The notes beneath the pieces are model-generated. The model did not search any database, was not told the origin of the DNA, and worked only from the letters and a program-made list of their open reading frames with translations. A stretch of 64,000 nt of DNA from Phormidesmis priestleyi Ana (GTDB lineage: Bacteria > Cyanobacteriota > Cyanobacteriia > Phormidesmidales > Phormidesmidaceae), in assembly GCA_001314865.1 (NCBI GenBank), contig LJZR01000028.1:1-64000 (forward strand). Direction: 5' to 3'. The position numbers and the translations under genes were made by a program. The number at the start of each line of letters is the position of its first letter. Positions within the stretch are counted from its first letter, which is position 1. Positions 19,636-28,369 of this stretch are shown one piece after another.

Positions 19636-19701
19636 GATTAAAATCCTCTAAATTAAAAAATTACAGATGAATGATTACGGTTCCGAACAGATTTTATCAA
19701 T

Positions 19702-19737
19702 GCAAGTTGTGCAACTTGCACAACTTGCACAACTTGC
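19702..19737. repeat. Palindromic 9-bp iterated element between cynD and cynS
   Basis: The stretch contains GCAAGTTG followed by its complement CAACTTGC, then further CAACTTGC copies at 9-bp spacing (TGCACAACT units). It can form a hairpin and could also be an iterated operator. It sits about 70 bp upstream of the cynS start, in the untranslated leader or intercistronic region. Confidence 0.8.
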
Positions 19738-19800
19738 GAAATCTGTTCAATTTTACACATCTACGCGCGAGTAACCGCCGCTCAATATAGACTCAACATA

Positions 19801-20739
19801 TCAGCGGATACGCGCTGCTTCCACTGCCTGCGTCTCTCGAAACAGATGACGTTCCATCTCAGTTTTGAGCGAATGGTAGGCCGGATGCTGATCAATGGTT
19901 TCTCGATTGCGCGGACGCGGAAAAGGAACCTCCAAAATCTCATTGACCTGAGCTGCGGGCCCCTTGGTCATCATCACAATGCGATCTGACAGCAGCAGAG
20001 CTTCTTCAATGCTATGGGTAATCATAATTACCGTTTTACGTTGCTGCTCCCAAATTCGCTCAACCTCACTCTGCAAAAAGCCTCGAGTCAGCGCATCTAG
20101 CGCCCCAAAGGGTTCATCCATCAGCAAGATCTGAGGATTAATCGCCAGTGCTCGGGCAATGCCCACCCGCTGTCGCATTCCACCCGAAAGCTCGTGAGGA
20201 TGCTTTTTTTCTGCGCCGGTGAGCCCTACTAGCTGAATGTTTTCTTTAATGATGCGCGTGAGCTGTTTAGGCGGCATCTTAGGATAAACCGTCTCTACAG
20301 CAAAGCGAATGTTTTCCTCAACACTCATCCAAGGCATTAGCGCATAGTTTTGAAACACCATGCCCCGGTCAGGCCCAGGCCCTTTAATTGGCTGGTTATT
20401 CAGAAAAATCTCGCCGCTGCTAATATCAGAAAGGCCCGCAATCATATTGAGCAGCGTAGATTTACCGCAGCCAGAAGGGCCAATGATAGAGACAAAGGTA
20501 TTGGGTTCGATATCTAATGTGATATCTTCAATGGCTGTAAAGTCACGGCTCGTTTTACGAGAGAGTTTACTAAAAAGATCCTGTTTCCCTTGAAATACCT
20601 TGGTTACGTTTTTGATAGAGAGCTGTGCTGAGGGGACGGTCGGTTCGTCGATATGTTGTAAGGGCACGGCGTCGTGGGTTAGATCGCTAGTTGAATGACT
20701 AAGAGAAGGACGGGTAAACTTGGGAGACGCTAAACTCAT
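19801..20739 (-). CDS. cynD: Cyanate/nitrate-type ABC transporter ATP-binding protein
   Basis: This is the ATPase subunit of an NrtABCD/CynABD family importer, 312 residues. The start is ATG 20739, overlapping the permease stop by 4 nt (ATGA), so translation is probably coupled. A longer frame reading further upstream is only an overlap with the permease gene. The Walker A motif is [11 protein letters not shown], the signature is [15 protein letters not shown] and the Walker B is [12 protein letters not shown], with a switch His in MITHS. The N-terminal 40 residues form a non-conserved extension. The presence of cynS downstream argues for cyanate rather than nitrate as the substrate. Confidence 0.9.
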   Translation of the reverse strand: MSLASPKFTRPSLSHSTSDLTHDAVPLQHIDEPTVPSAQLSIKNVTKVFQGKQDLFSKLSRKTSRDFTAIEDITLDIEPNTFVSIIGPSGCGKSTLLNMIAGLSDISSGEIFLNNQPIKGPGPDRGMVFQNYALMPWMSVEENIRFAVETVYPKMPPKQLTRIIKENIQLVGLTGAEKKHPHELSGGMRQRVGIARALAINPQILLMDEPFGALDALTRGFLQSEVERIWEQQRKTVIMITHSIEEALLLSDRIVMMTKGPAAQVNEILEVPFPRPRNRETIDQHPAYHSLKTEMERHLFRETQAVEAARIR

Positions 20740-21605
20740 GACTGACGACCAAACGCAACAAACTTTTCGAATGCAGCAAAAACACTGTCTAAAATGAGAC
20801 CAACTAAACCAATAATGAAAATGGCAACCAAAATATTGGGAATATAGAGATTGTTCCACTCATTCCAAATAAAGTAGCCTAACCCTGTCCCTAAGAGCAT
20901 TTCAGCGGCAACAATCACCAGCCAAGAAATACCCATACTAATGCGCAAACCAGAAACGATATTTGGCAAAGCTGCCGGAATAATAATCTTAAAGATGGTT
21001 CGCAGCTTAGAGGCCCCTAGCGTTTTAGAAACATCTAAATACTCAGGGCTCACATTGGCCACCCCAAAGGCTGTATTGGTTAGCGTTGGCCATATGCTAG
21101 AGATTAAAATGATGAACACACCGGTTAGCTCTGAGTCTCTAAAAATGTAGAGGCCCAGCGGTAGCCAAGCAAGGGGTGACACCGGCTTGAGCAGCTGGAT
21201 GTAAGGGTTAAATGCCTTGTAGGCGATCGGCGAGATGCCAATTACAATACCCAGTGGCACCGCAATCAGGGAGGCTAGTGTGTAGCCAATCGCTACCCGT
21301 CGAAGGCTAATCAATAGATTCCAGCCAATCCCCAAATCGTTTGGCCCATTGTCAAAAAAAGGATTGGTTGACCACCACCATAGCTCTTCAATGGTTTTAG
21401 AAGCGGTTGGCATACCTTTGGTGAGCCAGTTCATATTAGCGGCTAGCTCCCACGCTCCTAAAAACAAAGCCAGTGAGAATAGGAAAAGCCCGGCTGCTTT
21501 GACATTTTCATTTAGCCAGGGAGATTGGCTGCTGTCTGATACTTTGAGCTTGTTTAAGCTTGCATTACTGAGCGTCATATCGTTCGTTGTCCCTTTAAAT
21601 GCCAT
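20736..21605 (-). CDS. cynB: Cyanate/nitrate-type ABC transporter permease
   Basis: This is an inner-membrane permease of 289 residues with six or more hydrophobic helices. It has the binding-protein-dependent transport EAA-like loop ([22 protein letters not shown]), which docks the ATPase. It is most similar to the NrtB/SsuC/TauC family. It starts three bases after the substrate-binding protein stop and overlaps the ATPase gene, so it belongs to one operon. An alternative start is ATG 21578 (MTLSNAS). Confidence 0.92.
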   Translation of the reverse strand: MAFKGTTNDMTLSNASLNKLKVSDSSQSPWLNENVKAAGLFLFSLALFLGAWELAANMNWLTKGMPTASKTIEELWWWSTNPFFDNGPNDLGIGWNLLISLRRVAIGYTLASLIAVPLGIVIGISPIAYKAFNPYIQLLKPVSPLAWLPLGLYIFRDSELTGVFIILISSIWPTLTNTAFGVANVSPEYLDVSKTLGASKLRTIFKIIIPAALPNIVSGLRISMGISWLVIVAAEMLLGTGLGYFIWNEWNNLYIPNILVAIFIIGLVGLILDSVFAAFEKFVAFGRQS

Positions 21606-21608
21606 ATT

Positions 21609-23258
21609 CTAAACGCCATATTCTTCAATCTGCTTTTTGATGTATTCGCCTGGTTTTTGAGGGTCAAAGGTGTCGCTCTCTAGCTTTTCGAGTCGGTAGA
21701 CTTCTGTGGGTGGATTTAGCCCAACTTCTTTAGCCAAGTCTCTGGCTAGGTCTGTCAGAAACACCTCTTCGCCTATGGTGTTGTAGGTTTCATCAGTAAT
21801 TTCTTGAGCAGCTTTGCCGTCGCCCTGCAAGTCCCATCTAACTAGCTGAGAAGATATCCAGTTGGCAAAGCTCTGCCAGGGATAGGGATCAAAATCAATT
21901 CGGTCGGGCACGTTGAGCGTATTGCCTAGGCCGTCTTCAAAGTTACCGGTGAGCACTGCTTCGACGACTTCAACTGGCTGGTTGAGAAAGGCCCGCTCAG
22001 AAATCGCTTGGGCAATTTCTGAGCGATTGGCCGGATCGCTAGCGTAGCCAGCGGCCTCAATGATGGACTTATTGAGCGCTCTAAAGGTGTTGGGGTTAGC
22101 ATCTATCCACTGATCGCTGGCGGCAAAGGCACAACAGGGATGGCCAGGCCAAATATCTTTGGTGAGCTTAAAGATAAAACCAGCGTCTTCATACACTGCT
22201 CGCTGGTTGAACGGATCGGGCATGAGGTAGGCGTCAATATCACCCGCAATGAGCTGAGCAATACTATCCGGCGGGGGAACAGGGCGAATTTTTACATCTA
22301 CATCTGGATCTACACCGCCGACGGCTAGATAGTAGCGCAGCAGCAGGTTGTGCATAGAGTAAGGAAACGGCACGCCAATGGTGAAGCCTTTGAAGTCGGC
22401 TGGAGAGTTGATTTGGCCTTTGTACTTGTTGGCTACGGTAATGGCCTGACCGTTGATATTTTCGATGCTGGCGAGCTTTACGCCAAAGGCGCTAGAACCT
22501 AATCCGAGGGTCATGGCGATGGGCATGGGCGCTAGCATGTGGTATGCATCGAGTTCGCCTGCGATCGCCGAATCTCTCACTGCGCCCCAGCTCGGCATTT
22601 TTACAACTTCGGCATTAAATCCGTATTTTTTGTAAAAACCCAGTGGCTCCGACATAATGATGGGCGTTGCACAGGTGATGGGGATAAAGCCGATCTTGAG
22701 ATCTGTTTTTTCTAGGGTAGAGACATCGACATCTGCGCTCTCTTCTACCGCTGCTGGGTCTTCTGGCGAAGCGCAGTTTGTCAGTGCTACCATGGCTGCA
22801 CCAATCGCCAGGTTTTTTAAAAATTCTCGCCGGGTTGCGCCACTGCCGCGAATAGAGTCGGCAAAAAACAAACCAGCCTGAGGCCCAAAGGCAGCCGCAA
22901 AAGCATTTTCAATGCCACCTGCCTGTTTAGCAAGGGCCAATACAAGTTTCTCTCTATTGGGGTCGCCTTTACCCGCTGTTTTTAGCAACAGTGCCTTGCG
23001 CAGCTCATAGGCGTTCACCTTATCGGCAACTTTTAGCTGCTGATCTTTATAGAGTCCCATTTTGGCAAGGTCGCCTACCATATCTACCGGATCGGTAGGC
23101 ATGGTTTGCAAAAATTCCCAATGGTCGCGAGAAAAGTTAACGCCTACGCAGGCATCGCAACTACAGGGGGCAGCAGCGCCCGTTAAGGAATTACCTAAGA
23201 GATTACTGCGATAATTGGTATGCAACTTTTGTTGCGCGTGTGCCGAGGTCAAAACCAT
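21609..23258 (-). CDS. cynA: CmpA/NrtA/CynA-type substrate-binding protein with unusual N-terminal extension
   Basis: This is a 549-residue periplasmic binding protein of the nitrate/bicarbonate/cyanate family. The binding domain runs from about residue 185 (LKIGFIPITCATPIIMSEPLGFYKKY) to the end. A Tat signal with lipobox (Arg143-Arg144, then ALTNC with Cys162) is found internally, not at the N-terminus. About 140 residues lie ahead of it, including a cysteine cluster CSCDAC (Cys32, 34, 37). If the annotated ATG 23258 is correct, the extension would stay cytoplasmic or be cleaved with the signal. There is no strong ribosome binding site. An internal start closer to the Tat motif is possible, but no good one stands out. 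It is the first gene of the cynA-B-D operon. The substrate is inferred from the adjacent cynS. Confidence 0.88.
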   Translation of the reverse strand: MVLTSAHAQQKLHTNYRSNLLGNSLTGAAAPCSCDACVGVNFSRDHWEFLQTMPTDPVDMVGDLAKMGLYKDQQLKVADKVNAYELRKALLLKTAGKGDPNREKLVLALAKQAGGIENAFAAAFGPQAGLFFADSIRGSGATRREFLKNLAIGAAMVALTNCASPEDPAAVEESADVDVSTLEKTDLKIGFIPITCATPIIMSEPLGFYKKYGFNAEVVKMPSWGAVRDSAIAGELDAYHMLAPMPIAMTLGLGSSAFGVKLASIENINGQAITVANKYKGQINSPADFKGFTIGVPFPYSMHNLLLRYYLAVGGVDPDVDVKIRPVPPPDSIAQLIAGDIDAYLMPDPFNQRAVYEDAGFIFKLTKDIWPGHPCCAFAASDQWIDANPNTFRALNKSIIEAAGYASDPANRSEIAQAISERAFLNQPVEVVEAVLTGNFEDGLGNTLNVPDRIDFDPYPWQSFANWISSQLVRWDLQGDGKAAQEITDETYNTIGEEVFLTDLARDLAKEVGLNPPTEVYRLEKLESDTFDPQKPGEYIKKQIEEYGV

Positions 23259-23433
23259 AATTTTATTCGCCTAAGGCGTGCGAGAAATAACGCTTTAATC
23301 TATTGGTTGCTAATCTATATCGAAAAAGAGATTGATAAATAGGACTATATGCGCAAAGAAGTAGGATTTTTTTAAGATTCCTGAGATCGACTCAATTCAT
23401 TTGGTGACGGTTGTTACAGAGTTGTCTAATTTT

Positions 23434-23447
23434 GTTGCAATTGCTAC
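23434..23447 (-). promoter_or_regulatory. NtcA-like half-conserved site upstream of cynA
   Basis: Read on the minus strand this is GTA-N8-AAC, one base off the NtcA consensus GTA-N8-TAC. It lies about 176 bp upstream of cynA. No well-placed -10 element follows, so the call is tentative. Nitrogen control by NtcA of cyn genes is known in Synechococcus. Confidence 0.3.
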
Positions 23448-23524
23448 AAAATTAATCTCGTTTTGCAGTTTTATCAGGCTGCATAAGATAGGTGTTAAAG
23501 AGCGGGATTCTGGAAAGCTAGATT

Positions 23525-24301
23525 CTAAAGAACATTTTTTTCTCGCCATACTTTTGGAGTCACATCATGCAATTTACGAAACTGGCGGGTGAAATAGCCG
23601 GCATCCGCATAGCCAATTTCTTCAGAGATCTGCTTTACAGACCGCGCTTTATCTTTTAGTAACCGCCGAGCTTGAGCCATCCGTCGTTCGGTAATCCATC
23701 GTTTAATTGTTTTGCCAGTGTGGCTTTGAGCAAGGTTGGTTAAATAGGCGGGCGAATAGCCAGCGGCCTGGGCTATGTCGCTGAGGTAAATAGGCTGCTG
23801 ATAGTGGTTGTCAATGAATTGAAAGACGGGTCTGAGTTTGGGGCAGTCGGGAAATATGTCAGACAGCGCGTTGGGCTGAGTCGGGGGATAGGTGGGCTGT
23901 GGGATTAATTTACTCGGCTCTCTAATTTCTTGGTTTCGTCTAAGTCGGGTAGAAATTGCGCTCAAAAACTGCTCAATTGTGCAAGGTTTAGTGAGGTAGT
24001 CATCAGCACCCAACCCCATGCCGAGCCGTAGCTCTTCCATCGTTACTTTCGCTGTCAAAAAGATAAAGGGAATCGACAGCGTTTTCTCTTGTGATCTCAG
24101 CTTTGTGAGCACGCCATAGCCATCCATTTGTGGCATCATGATGTCGCAAATGATTAAATCTGGTCTATGTCGCATAGCCAATTCCACTCCTGTTTCGCCA
24201 TCTTTAGCACCCATCGCGTTAAACTGCTCAAAGGCTAAGCTCCGAAGAAAAATTTCTCTTGTTTCGTCTTCGTCTTCAATTACCAGGATTTTTGTGGGCA
24301 T
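23525..24301 (-). CDS. Response regulator with AraC-type DNA-binding domain
   Basis: This protein has 258 residues. The N-terminal receiver (about 1-125) has the acidic pocket EDED near residue 10, the phospho-acceptor Asp53 in LIICDIMMPQMDG, and Lys in YLTKPC. The C-terminal AraC HTH (about 155-255) has DIAQAAGYSPAYLTNL and the second helix-turn-helix EEIGYADAGYFTRQFRK. It lies 266 bp upstream of cynA in the same direction and 264 bp from a divergent PAS histidine kinase, so it is a candidate regulator for both. Its target is unknown. Confidence 0.93.
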   Translation of the reverse strand: MPTKILVIEDEDETREIFLRSLAFEQFNAMGAKDGETGVELAMRHRPDLIICDIMMPQMDGYGVLTKLRSQEKTLSIPFIFLTAKVTMEELRLGMGLGADDYLTKPCTIEQFLSAISTRLRRNQEIREPSKLIPQPTYPPTQPNALSDIFPDCPKLRPVFQFIDNHYQQPIYLSDIAQAAGYSPAYLTNLAQSHTGKTIKRWITERRMAQARRLLKDKARSVKQISEEIGYADAGYFTRQFRKLHDVTPKVWREKNVL

Positions 24302-24565
24302 TGTTTTTTTTAGTGAGCTGTTTTATCCAGCTATGCTGTCAGACTTGAAGGATATGGGCTGTAAGGACTATGAACTGTAAGGACTATGAGCTGTATCGTC
24401 TTACTGAGGCACTGGTTCTATGATTACAATATTATGTCGATGGATTACGGTGTAATTAGCTACAATGTTGTGCTCGCTCTCATGCAAAGGCGATCGCATT
24501 GTCATCCTTATGGTCATGCTTAATGCGTGTTGTATGTGCTTTTCACTATTTCCTGTAGGCCTTAA
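24302..24565. other. 264-bp divergent promoter region
   Basis: This separates the AraC-type regulator (minus) from the PAS kinase (plus). It contains GTAAGGACTATGA near-repeats at 24360-24390. Individual promoters could not be assigned. Confidence 0.4.
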
Positions 24566-25774
24566 ATGTTGTTGAAAGATAATCATCCAAAAGCACAAGA
24601 GCTAGAAGCGCTACGGCGGCAGCATCAGCTTATTTTGAATGCCGTTGGAGAAGGTGTGTATGGGCTCGACTTGCAGGGCAATGTGACCTTTGCCAACCCA
24701 GCGGCGGCTGACATGATTGACTGGGATATTCAGGATTTGCTTGGTCAGTCTATGCATGAGGTGCTGCACCATTCGCATCCTGACGGTTCTCATTATCCTA
24801 AAGAGCACTGTCCGATTTATGCCGCCTTGAATGATGGCAGTACTCACCGCGTTGCCGATGAAACTTTTTGGCGCAAAGACGGCACGAGCTTTCCGGTGGA
24901 ATACATTAGTACACCAATGCGAGACGAGCAAGGGCAAGTGATTGGTGCTGTGGTGACCTTTCGAGATATCACTCAGCGAAAATGGGCTGAGTCGATATTG
25001 CAGCAAACGAATGAAGACTTAGAGCTAAAGGTTAGATCGCGCGCAGCTGAGCTATATACCGCCAATGAGCACTTGAAGGAGCTGAGCAAGCTGAAGTCTC
25101 GGTTGGTGTCGATGGTGTGCCATGAGTTTCGCAATCCGCTGAACAATATTGCGCTGTCGGTATCGTCGCTGGGTCGCTACGACAAGCAAATGTCTGCCGA
25201 ACAAAAGCAGCAATATTTATTGAGCGTTGCCGCCAATGTTGAGCGGATGACTCAAATGATTGACGATATTTTGGTGTTAGGCAAAATCGAAGCTAAGCGT
25301 TTGACGATTAGCCCGCAGCCGATGGATTTAACCCAGTTTTGTCAGGCGTTGTTGCAGGAGTTTTCGCTGAGCTGCGATCGCCTCCAGTTTACCGGTAGGT
25401 TTAAACCCCTCATGGCAGAAATTGACCCCACGCTACTGCGCTCTATACTCGCTAACATGCTTTCTAATGCAATTCGCTACAGCCCAAAAGAGACTACTGT
25501 TCAGCTTTCTCTTTCACAACGCAAGCATCGAGCGATTTTTGTCGTTAAAGACTACGGACGAGGCATTTTCCCTGAGGACTATCCCTACTTGTTTGAGCCT
25601 TTCCATCGAGGAAAAAATGTGAGTAATGTACCGGGAACAGGCCTAGGCTTGAGCATTGTAAAGCAGTTTGTAGATCTGCAAAAAGGTGACATTAAGGTAG
25701 AAAGTAAGTTGGGTGTAGGGACGACTTTTAAGGTGATACTACCTTTAGTACCGATGTTAGGAAACCAAAATTAA
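24566..25774 (+). CDS. PAS-domain sensor histidine kinase
   Basis: This is a 402-residue soluble kinase. A PAS domain (about 15-135) contains NAVGEGVYGLDLQGNVTFAN and a following PAC segment EYISTPMRDEQGQVIGAVVTFRDIT. A coiled-coil linker leads to the HisKA domain, with the phospho-His at 186 (VCHEFRNPLNN). The HATPase domain follows, with N-box MLSNAIRYSP, DYGRGIFPEDYPYLF and the G2 box GTGLGLSIVK. There is no membrane segment. It is divergent from the AraC-type regulator, and the two may form a two-component pair. Confidence 0.92.
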   Translation: MLLKDNHPKAQELEALRRQHQLILNAVGEGVYGLDLQGNVTFANPAAADMIDWDIQDLLGQSMHEVLHHSHPDGSHYPKEHCPIYAALNDGSTHRVADETFWRKDGTSFPVEYISTPMRDEQGQVIGAVVTFRDITQRKWAESILQQTNEDLELKVRSRAAELYTANEHLKELSKLKSRLVSMVCHEFRNPLNNIALSVSSLGRYDKQMSAEQKQQYLLSVAANVERMTQMIDDILVLGKIEAKRLTISPQPMDLTQFCQALLQEFSLSCDRLQFTGRFKPLMAEIDPTLLRSILANMLSNAIRYSPKETTVQLSLSQRKHRAIFVVKDYGRGIFPEDYPYLFEPFHRGKNVSNVPGTGLGLSIVKQFVDLQKGDIKVESKLGVGTTFKVILPLVPMLGNQN

Positions 25775-25920
25775 AGCATAAAGACCATGAGCTAGACCAT
25801 TAGCTGCGTAAAAAAGTCTTACTTTTTCCAAAGATTGTCCTAATAGGGAAATGAATTCACTTGTTTAATAAGTGAGATATGTATTTTTTGAGTTTGTATT
25901 TTTTTTAGGAGCGATCGCCG

Positions 25921-26391
25921 ATGTCAGCCCCCCAGTTAGTTCCTCCCTTTACCCGTGAAACCGCAACTAAAAAAGTCCGAATGGCGGAAGATGCCTGGAA
26001 CAGTCGAGACGCTCAGCGAGTTTCGATGGCCTATTCTGAAGATAGCCACTGGCGCAATCGATCAGAGATATTTCAAGGGCGAGAGGCGATTCGCACCTTT
26101 TTGCAGGGCAAATGGGAAAAAGAATTAGACTACCGACTGACTAAAGAGCTATGGGCATTTGGCGACAACCGCATTGCCGTTCGCTTTCAGTACGAGTGGC
26201 ATGACACAGCCGGACAGTGGTATCGCGCCTACGGAAATGAAAACTGGGAGTTTGACGCATCAGGCCTGATGCGCCGCCGGGAAGCAAGCATTAACGATTT
26301 GCCGATTGCAGAAGGCGATCGCCGCTTTCATTGGGATGCTCCTGGCCCTAGACCCGAGGATCATCCAGGGCTAATTGATTCTCCGGTTTAG
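25921..26391 (+). CDS. DUF1348 / NTF2-like fold protein
   Basis: This protein has 156 residues and begins at ATG 25921, ten bases after an AGGAG-like purine stretch. The sequence [24 protein letters not shown], then the [20 protein letters not shown] and [22 protein letters not shown] blocks are typical of the DUF1348 family of small cone-shaped NTF2-like proteins. A function in redox or small-molecule binding is proposed for relatives, but nothing is established here. Confidence 0.85.
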   Translation: MSAPQLVPPFTRETATKKVRMAEDAWNSRDAQRVSMAYSEDSHWRNRSEIFQGREAIRTFLQGKWEKELDYRLTKELWAFGDNRIAVRFQYEWHDTAGQWYRAYGNENWEFDASGLMRRREASINDLPIAEGDRRFHWDAPGPRPEDHPGLIDSPV

Positions 26392-26449
26392 ATTGATCCT
26401 GCAAGTTTGGGGGATGCCGGATTTAGAACCCACCAGACTTCTTGGGAGG

Positions 26450-26485
26450 CAGGGGGGCAATGCAGTCATTCTGTTGCCCTCCCTG
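26450..26485 (+). terminator. Imperfect hairpin after the DUF1348 gene
   Basis: CAGGGGGGCAA (26450-26460) pairs with TTGCCCTCCCTG (26474-26485) with one bulged base, around a 13-nt loop. It lies between the convergent DUF1348 gene and the secreted unknown gene. There is no clean T-tract. Confidence 0.45.
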
Positions 26486-26563
26486 TTGCCTTCATTGGAT
26501 TGAATGAGGCTGAGCTATCTAACCCGATTGAACCGATTCAACCAATTCAACTGATTCAACCGA

Positions 26564-27184
26564 TTAATTGGAGTACAACATAATCTCATCTTCTGGGCGA
26601 ATTACCACTGTCAGCGGAGCCGTGGTATTGCCGACTACAACGCCCGCTGCGGCCCCACCGACGATTTCCCACACATCCGCATTGCCTAGTACCTCACCTA
26701 GCACATAGCCACCGGCTGCGCCAATTGCAGCGTCGGTTAAAACTGCGCCCGTCGAAGTTTGTCGAGGATCTTTGCGATCGCGCAGCAAGCCCGAAGTGGC
26801 ATTTAGCCGAATAATGCGATCTGCGACCTCAACCGAATTCGCCACATATACCAAACCGCCTTCAGCAGGCTCAAACTGACCACGCACGATTGCCCCTACC
26901 GGCAAACGCTGCCCGCCGACATCTGCCATCGAACGTAGCACCAGGTCATAACTATAGGTGTTGTCTTTATTCAAATACAGCGTTTCGTCCCGCGCTAACG
27001 TAGTTCGCAGCGCTGAGGTTCCCTGCACAGCATCCTGAGCCACTCGTTGATTAGCGCTTTGGTTAGTGCCTTGGGGGGCACCCGAGCGCTGAGACGAAAA
27101 CACCTGCGCATTTGCCTCTGTGCATAGCCAGCCAGAGCCCGCCAACAATAGCGCAGACAAACCGCCCAATACTAAAGATTTCAT
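26564..27184 (-). CDS. Exported protein of unknown function
   Basis: The start is ATG 27184 (MKSLVLGGLSALLLAGSG) with a signal peptide ending near SGWLCTEANA, preceded by AAGGGA as ribosome binding site. It is 206 residues from that start. The frame is open upstream to 27250, but that part has no start signal. The body has VYVANSVEVADRIIRLNATSG and a glycine-alanine-rich segment (AIGAAGGYVLGEVLGNADVWEIVGGAAAG) followed by a C-terminal VVIRPEDEIMLYSN. It resembles cyanobacterial exported proteins with an ending conserved around the VIRP motif. The function is unknown. Confidence 0.75.
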   Translation of the reverse strand: MKSLVLGGLSALLLAGSGWLCTEANAQVFSSQRSGAPQGTNQSANQRVAQDAVQGTSALRTTLARDETLYLNKDNTYSYDLVLRSMADVGGQRLPVGAIVRGQFEPAEGGLVYVANSVEVADRIIRLNATSGLLRDRKDPRQTSTGAVLTDAAIGAAGGYVLGEVLGNADVWEIVGGAAAGVVVGNTTAPLTVVIRPEDEIMLYSN

Positions 27185-27362
27185 AGCAACATTCCCTTGA
27201 AAAAAACACGACTTAGCACTGGCGTATTCAAAGCTGCCACATAAAGCCAAATATAACCTAAATTCACAATTAACTTGGGTACCGCCCCGCTATACCCACC
27301 TGCAAAACGTCATACTCGCGCGCCTGACTCGCCCCCATTCCTCTCATTTGCTGCGTTCAAGC

Positions 27363-28052
27363 TTAATTCAAGAGTAGCGCCACTAGCCGCTCACCCACGC
27401 GCCCCAAAAGCCCCGGTTCCAACCCCGCCACAATCCCTCCCGCAAACCCAAACAGATGCCCTTCCCAAGAAACTCTATCCTCACTCGTTCGAGGCAACAT
27501 GCCCCACAACTGTGAGCCGTACATCCAAAACACAATTATCGCCAACCCCAACGTCAGCACCGTAGGCCCCACATACGCCCCTGCCAGCAAAAAGCCAATG
27601 TAGCCAAATACCAGTCCGCTTGCGCCTAAATGAATGGCATCTCGTCCGAGTAGCCAAGTTCCTAGCCCACCAATCAGCACTATCGTGAGCGTCACCGCCA
27701 AAAAGTCGCTGTTGCCTTGAATCTCGCGTTGTAGCAAAACCAACCAGCCCAGCACTAAGAAAGGCACTGTATTCGCCATCAAATGTGCTAGGTCACGATG
27801 CAAAAATGGAGAACAGGCGATACCCAATAATCCCCAAAGCGTCCGAGGCCGCAACCCTAAGAGGCGGCCCAAGCCGTTGCTCAACGGCCAAATATTTATC
27901 AGGCTCAATGCCCAGGCGATCGCCACGCAACTGCCCAACACCTCTGCCGTTGTTTTCCAGTTAGGGTCACTGGCGTACAGCCAGGCAAAGAGGCCCCCAA
28001 ACAGCAGATACAGCGTAAAAAACGGAGGCTTGAAGCTCGACGCCTGGCTCAT
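27363..28052 (-). CDS. Rhomboid-family intramembrane serine protease
   Basis: This is an integral membrane protease of 229 residues that cleaves within or near transmembrane helices. It begins at ATG 28052, with AGGGA nine bases before. The frame extends to 28118 without a better start. About six hydrophobic helices are seen. Landmarks are HRDLAHLMANTVPFLVLG in the early part, the catalytic Ser in GASGLVFGYIG and the catalytic His in SWEGHLFGFAGGIVAG, in the usual order. The substrates are unknown. Confidence 0.9.
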   Translation of the reverse strand: MSQASSFKPPFFTLYLLFGGLFAWLYASDPNWKTTAEVLGSCVAIAWALSLINIWPLSNGLGRLLGLRPRTLWGLLGIACSPFLHRDLAHLMANTVPFLVLGWLVLLQREIQGNSDFLAVTLTIVLIGGLGTWLLGRDAIHLGASGLVFGYIGFLLAGAYVGPTVLTLGLAIIVFWMYGSQLWGMLPRTSEDRVSWEGHLFGFAGGIVAGLEPGLLGRVGERLVALLLN

Positions 28053-28369
28053 ATCCCTATCCAAATCTTGTAACAAAATCTTACTGCAAAGTCGATTTTC
28101 GCAGAGTCGCTCCGCCATAATCTAGGCCAAAGTCTGGTTTGATCACCGATCCTTAGTTCGCGCGTTACCGTAGAAACAAATGACCCCAACAAAATCGCAT
28201 CTACATATCGCATCTACATATCGCATCTACATATCGCGTCTACAGGGAGTGAATATAGAGAGTGAATATAGAGAGTGAATATAGAGAGTGAATATAGAGA
28301 GGAGTGAGTATAGAGAGTGAGTATGGGAGAATATAAACCGTTATCTGTAGGTTCTGGGCTCAAAGAAAG
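28053..28369. other. 317-bp divergent intergenic region
   Basis: This lies between the rhomboid gene and the pentapeptide gene. It holds two adjacent arrays of short tandem repeats (see separate entry) and presumably both promoters. Confidence 0.5.
28195..28329. repeat. Two adjacent minisatellite arrays upstream of the pentapeptide gene
   Basis: Array one (28195-28244) has three and a half copies of a 14-nt unit, TCGCATCTACATAT. Array two (28245-28329) has about six copies of a 13-nt unit, GAGTGAATATAGA, the last two with changes. Array two places TATA-containing units at regular 13-bp spacing just ahead of the pentapeptide gene. Confidence 0.93.

Noticed and set aside
20740-20859. N-terminal extension of the cynD frame to 20859
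   Set aside because: It lies entirely inside the end of the permease gene in another frame and is Cys/Trp-rich, unlike real ABC ATPases.
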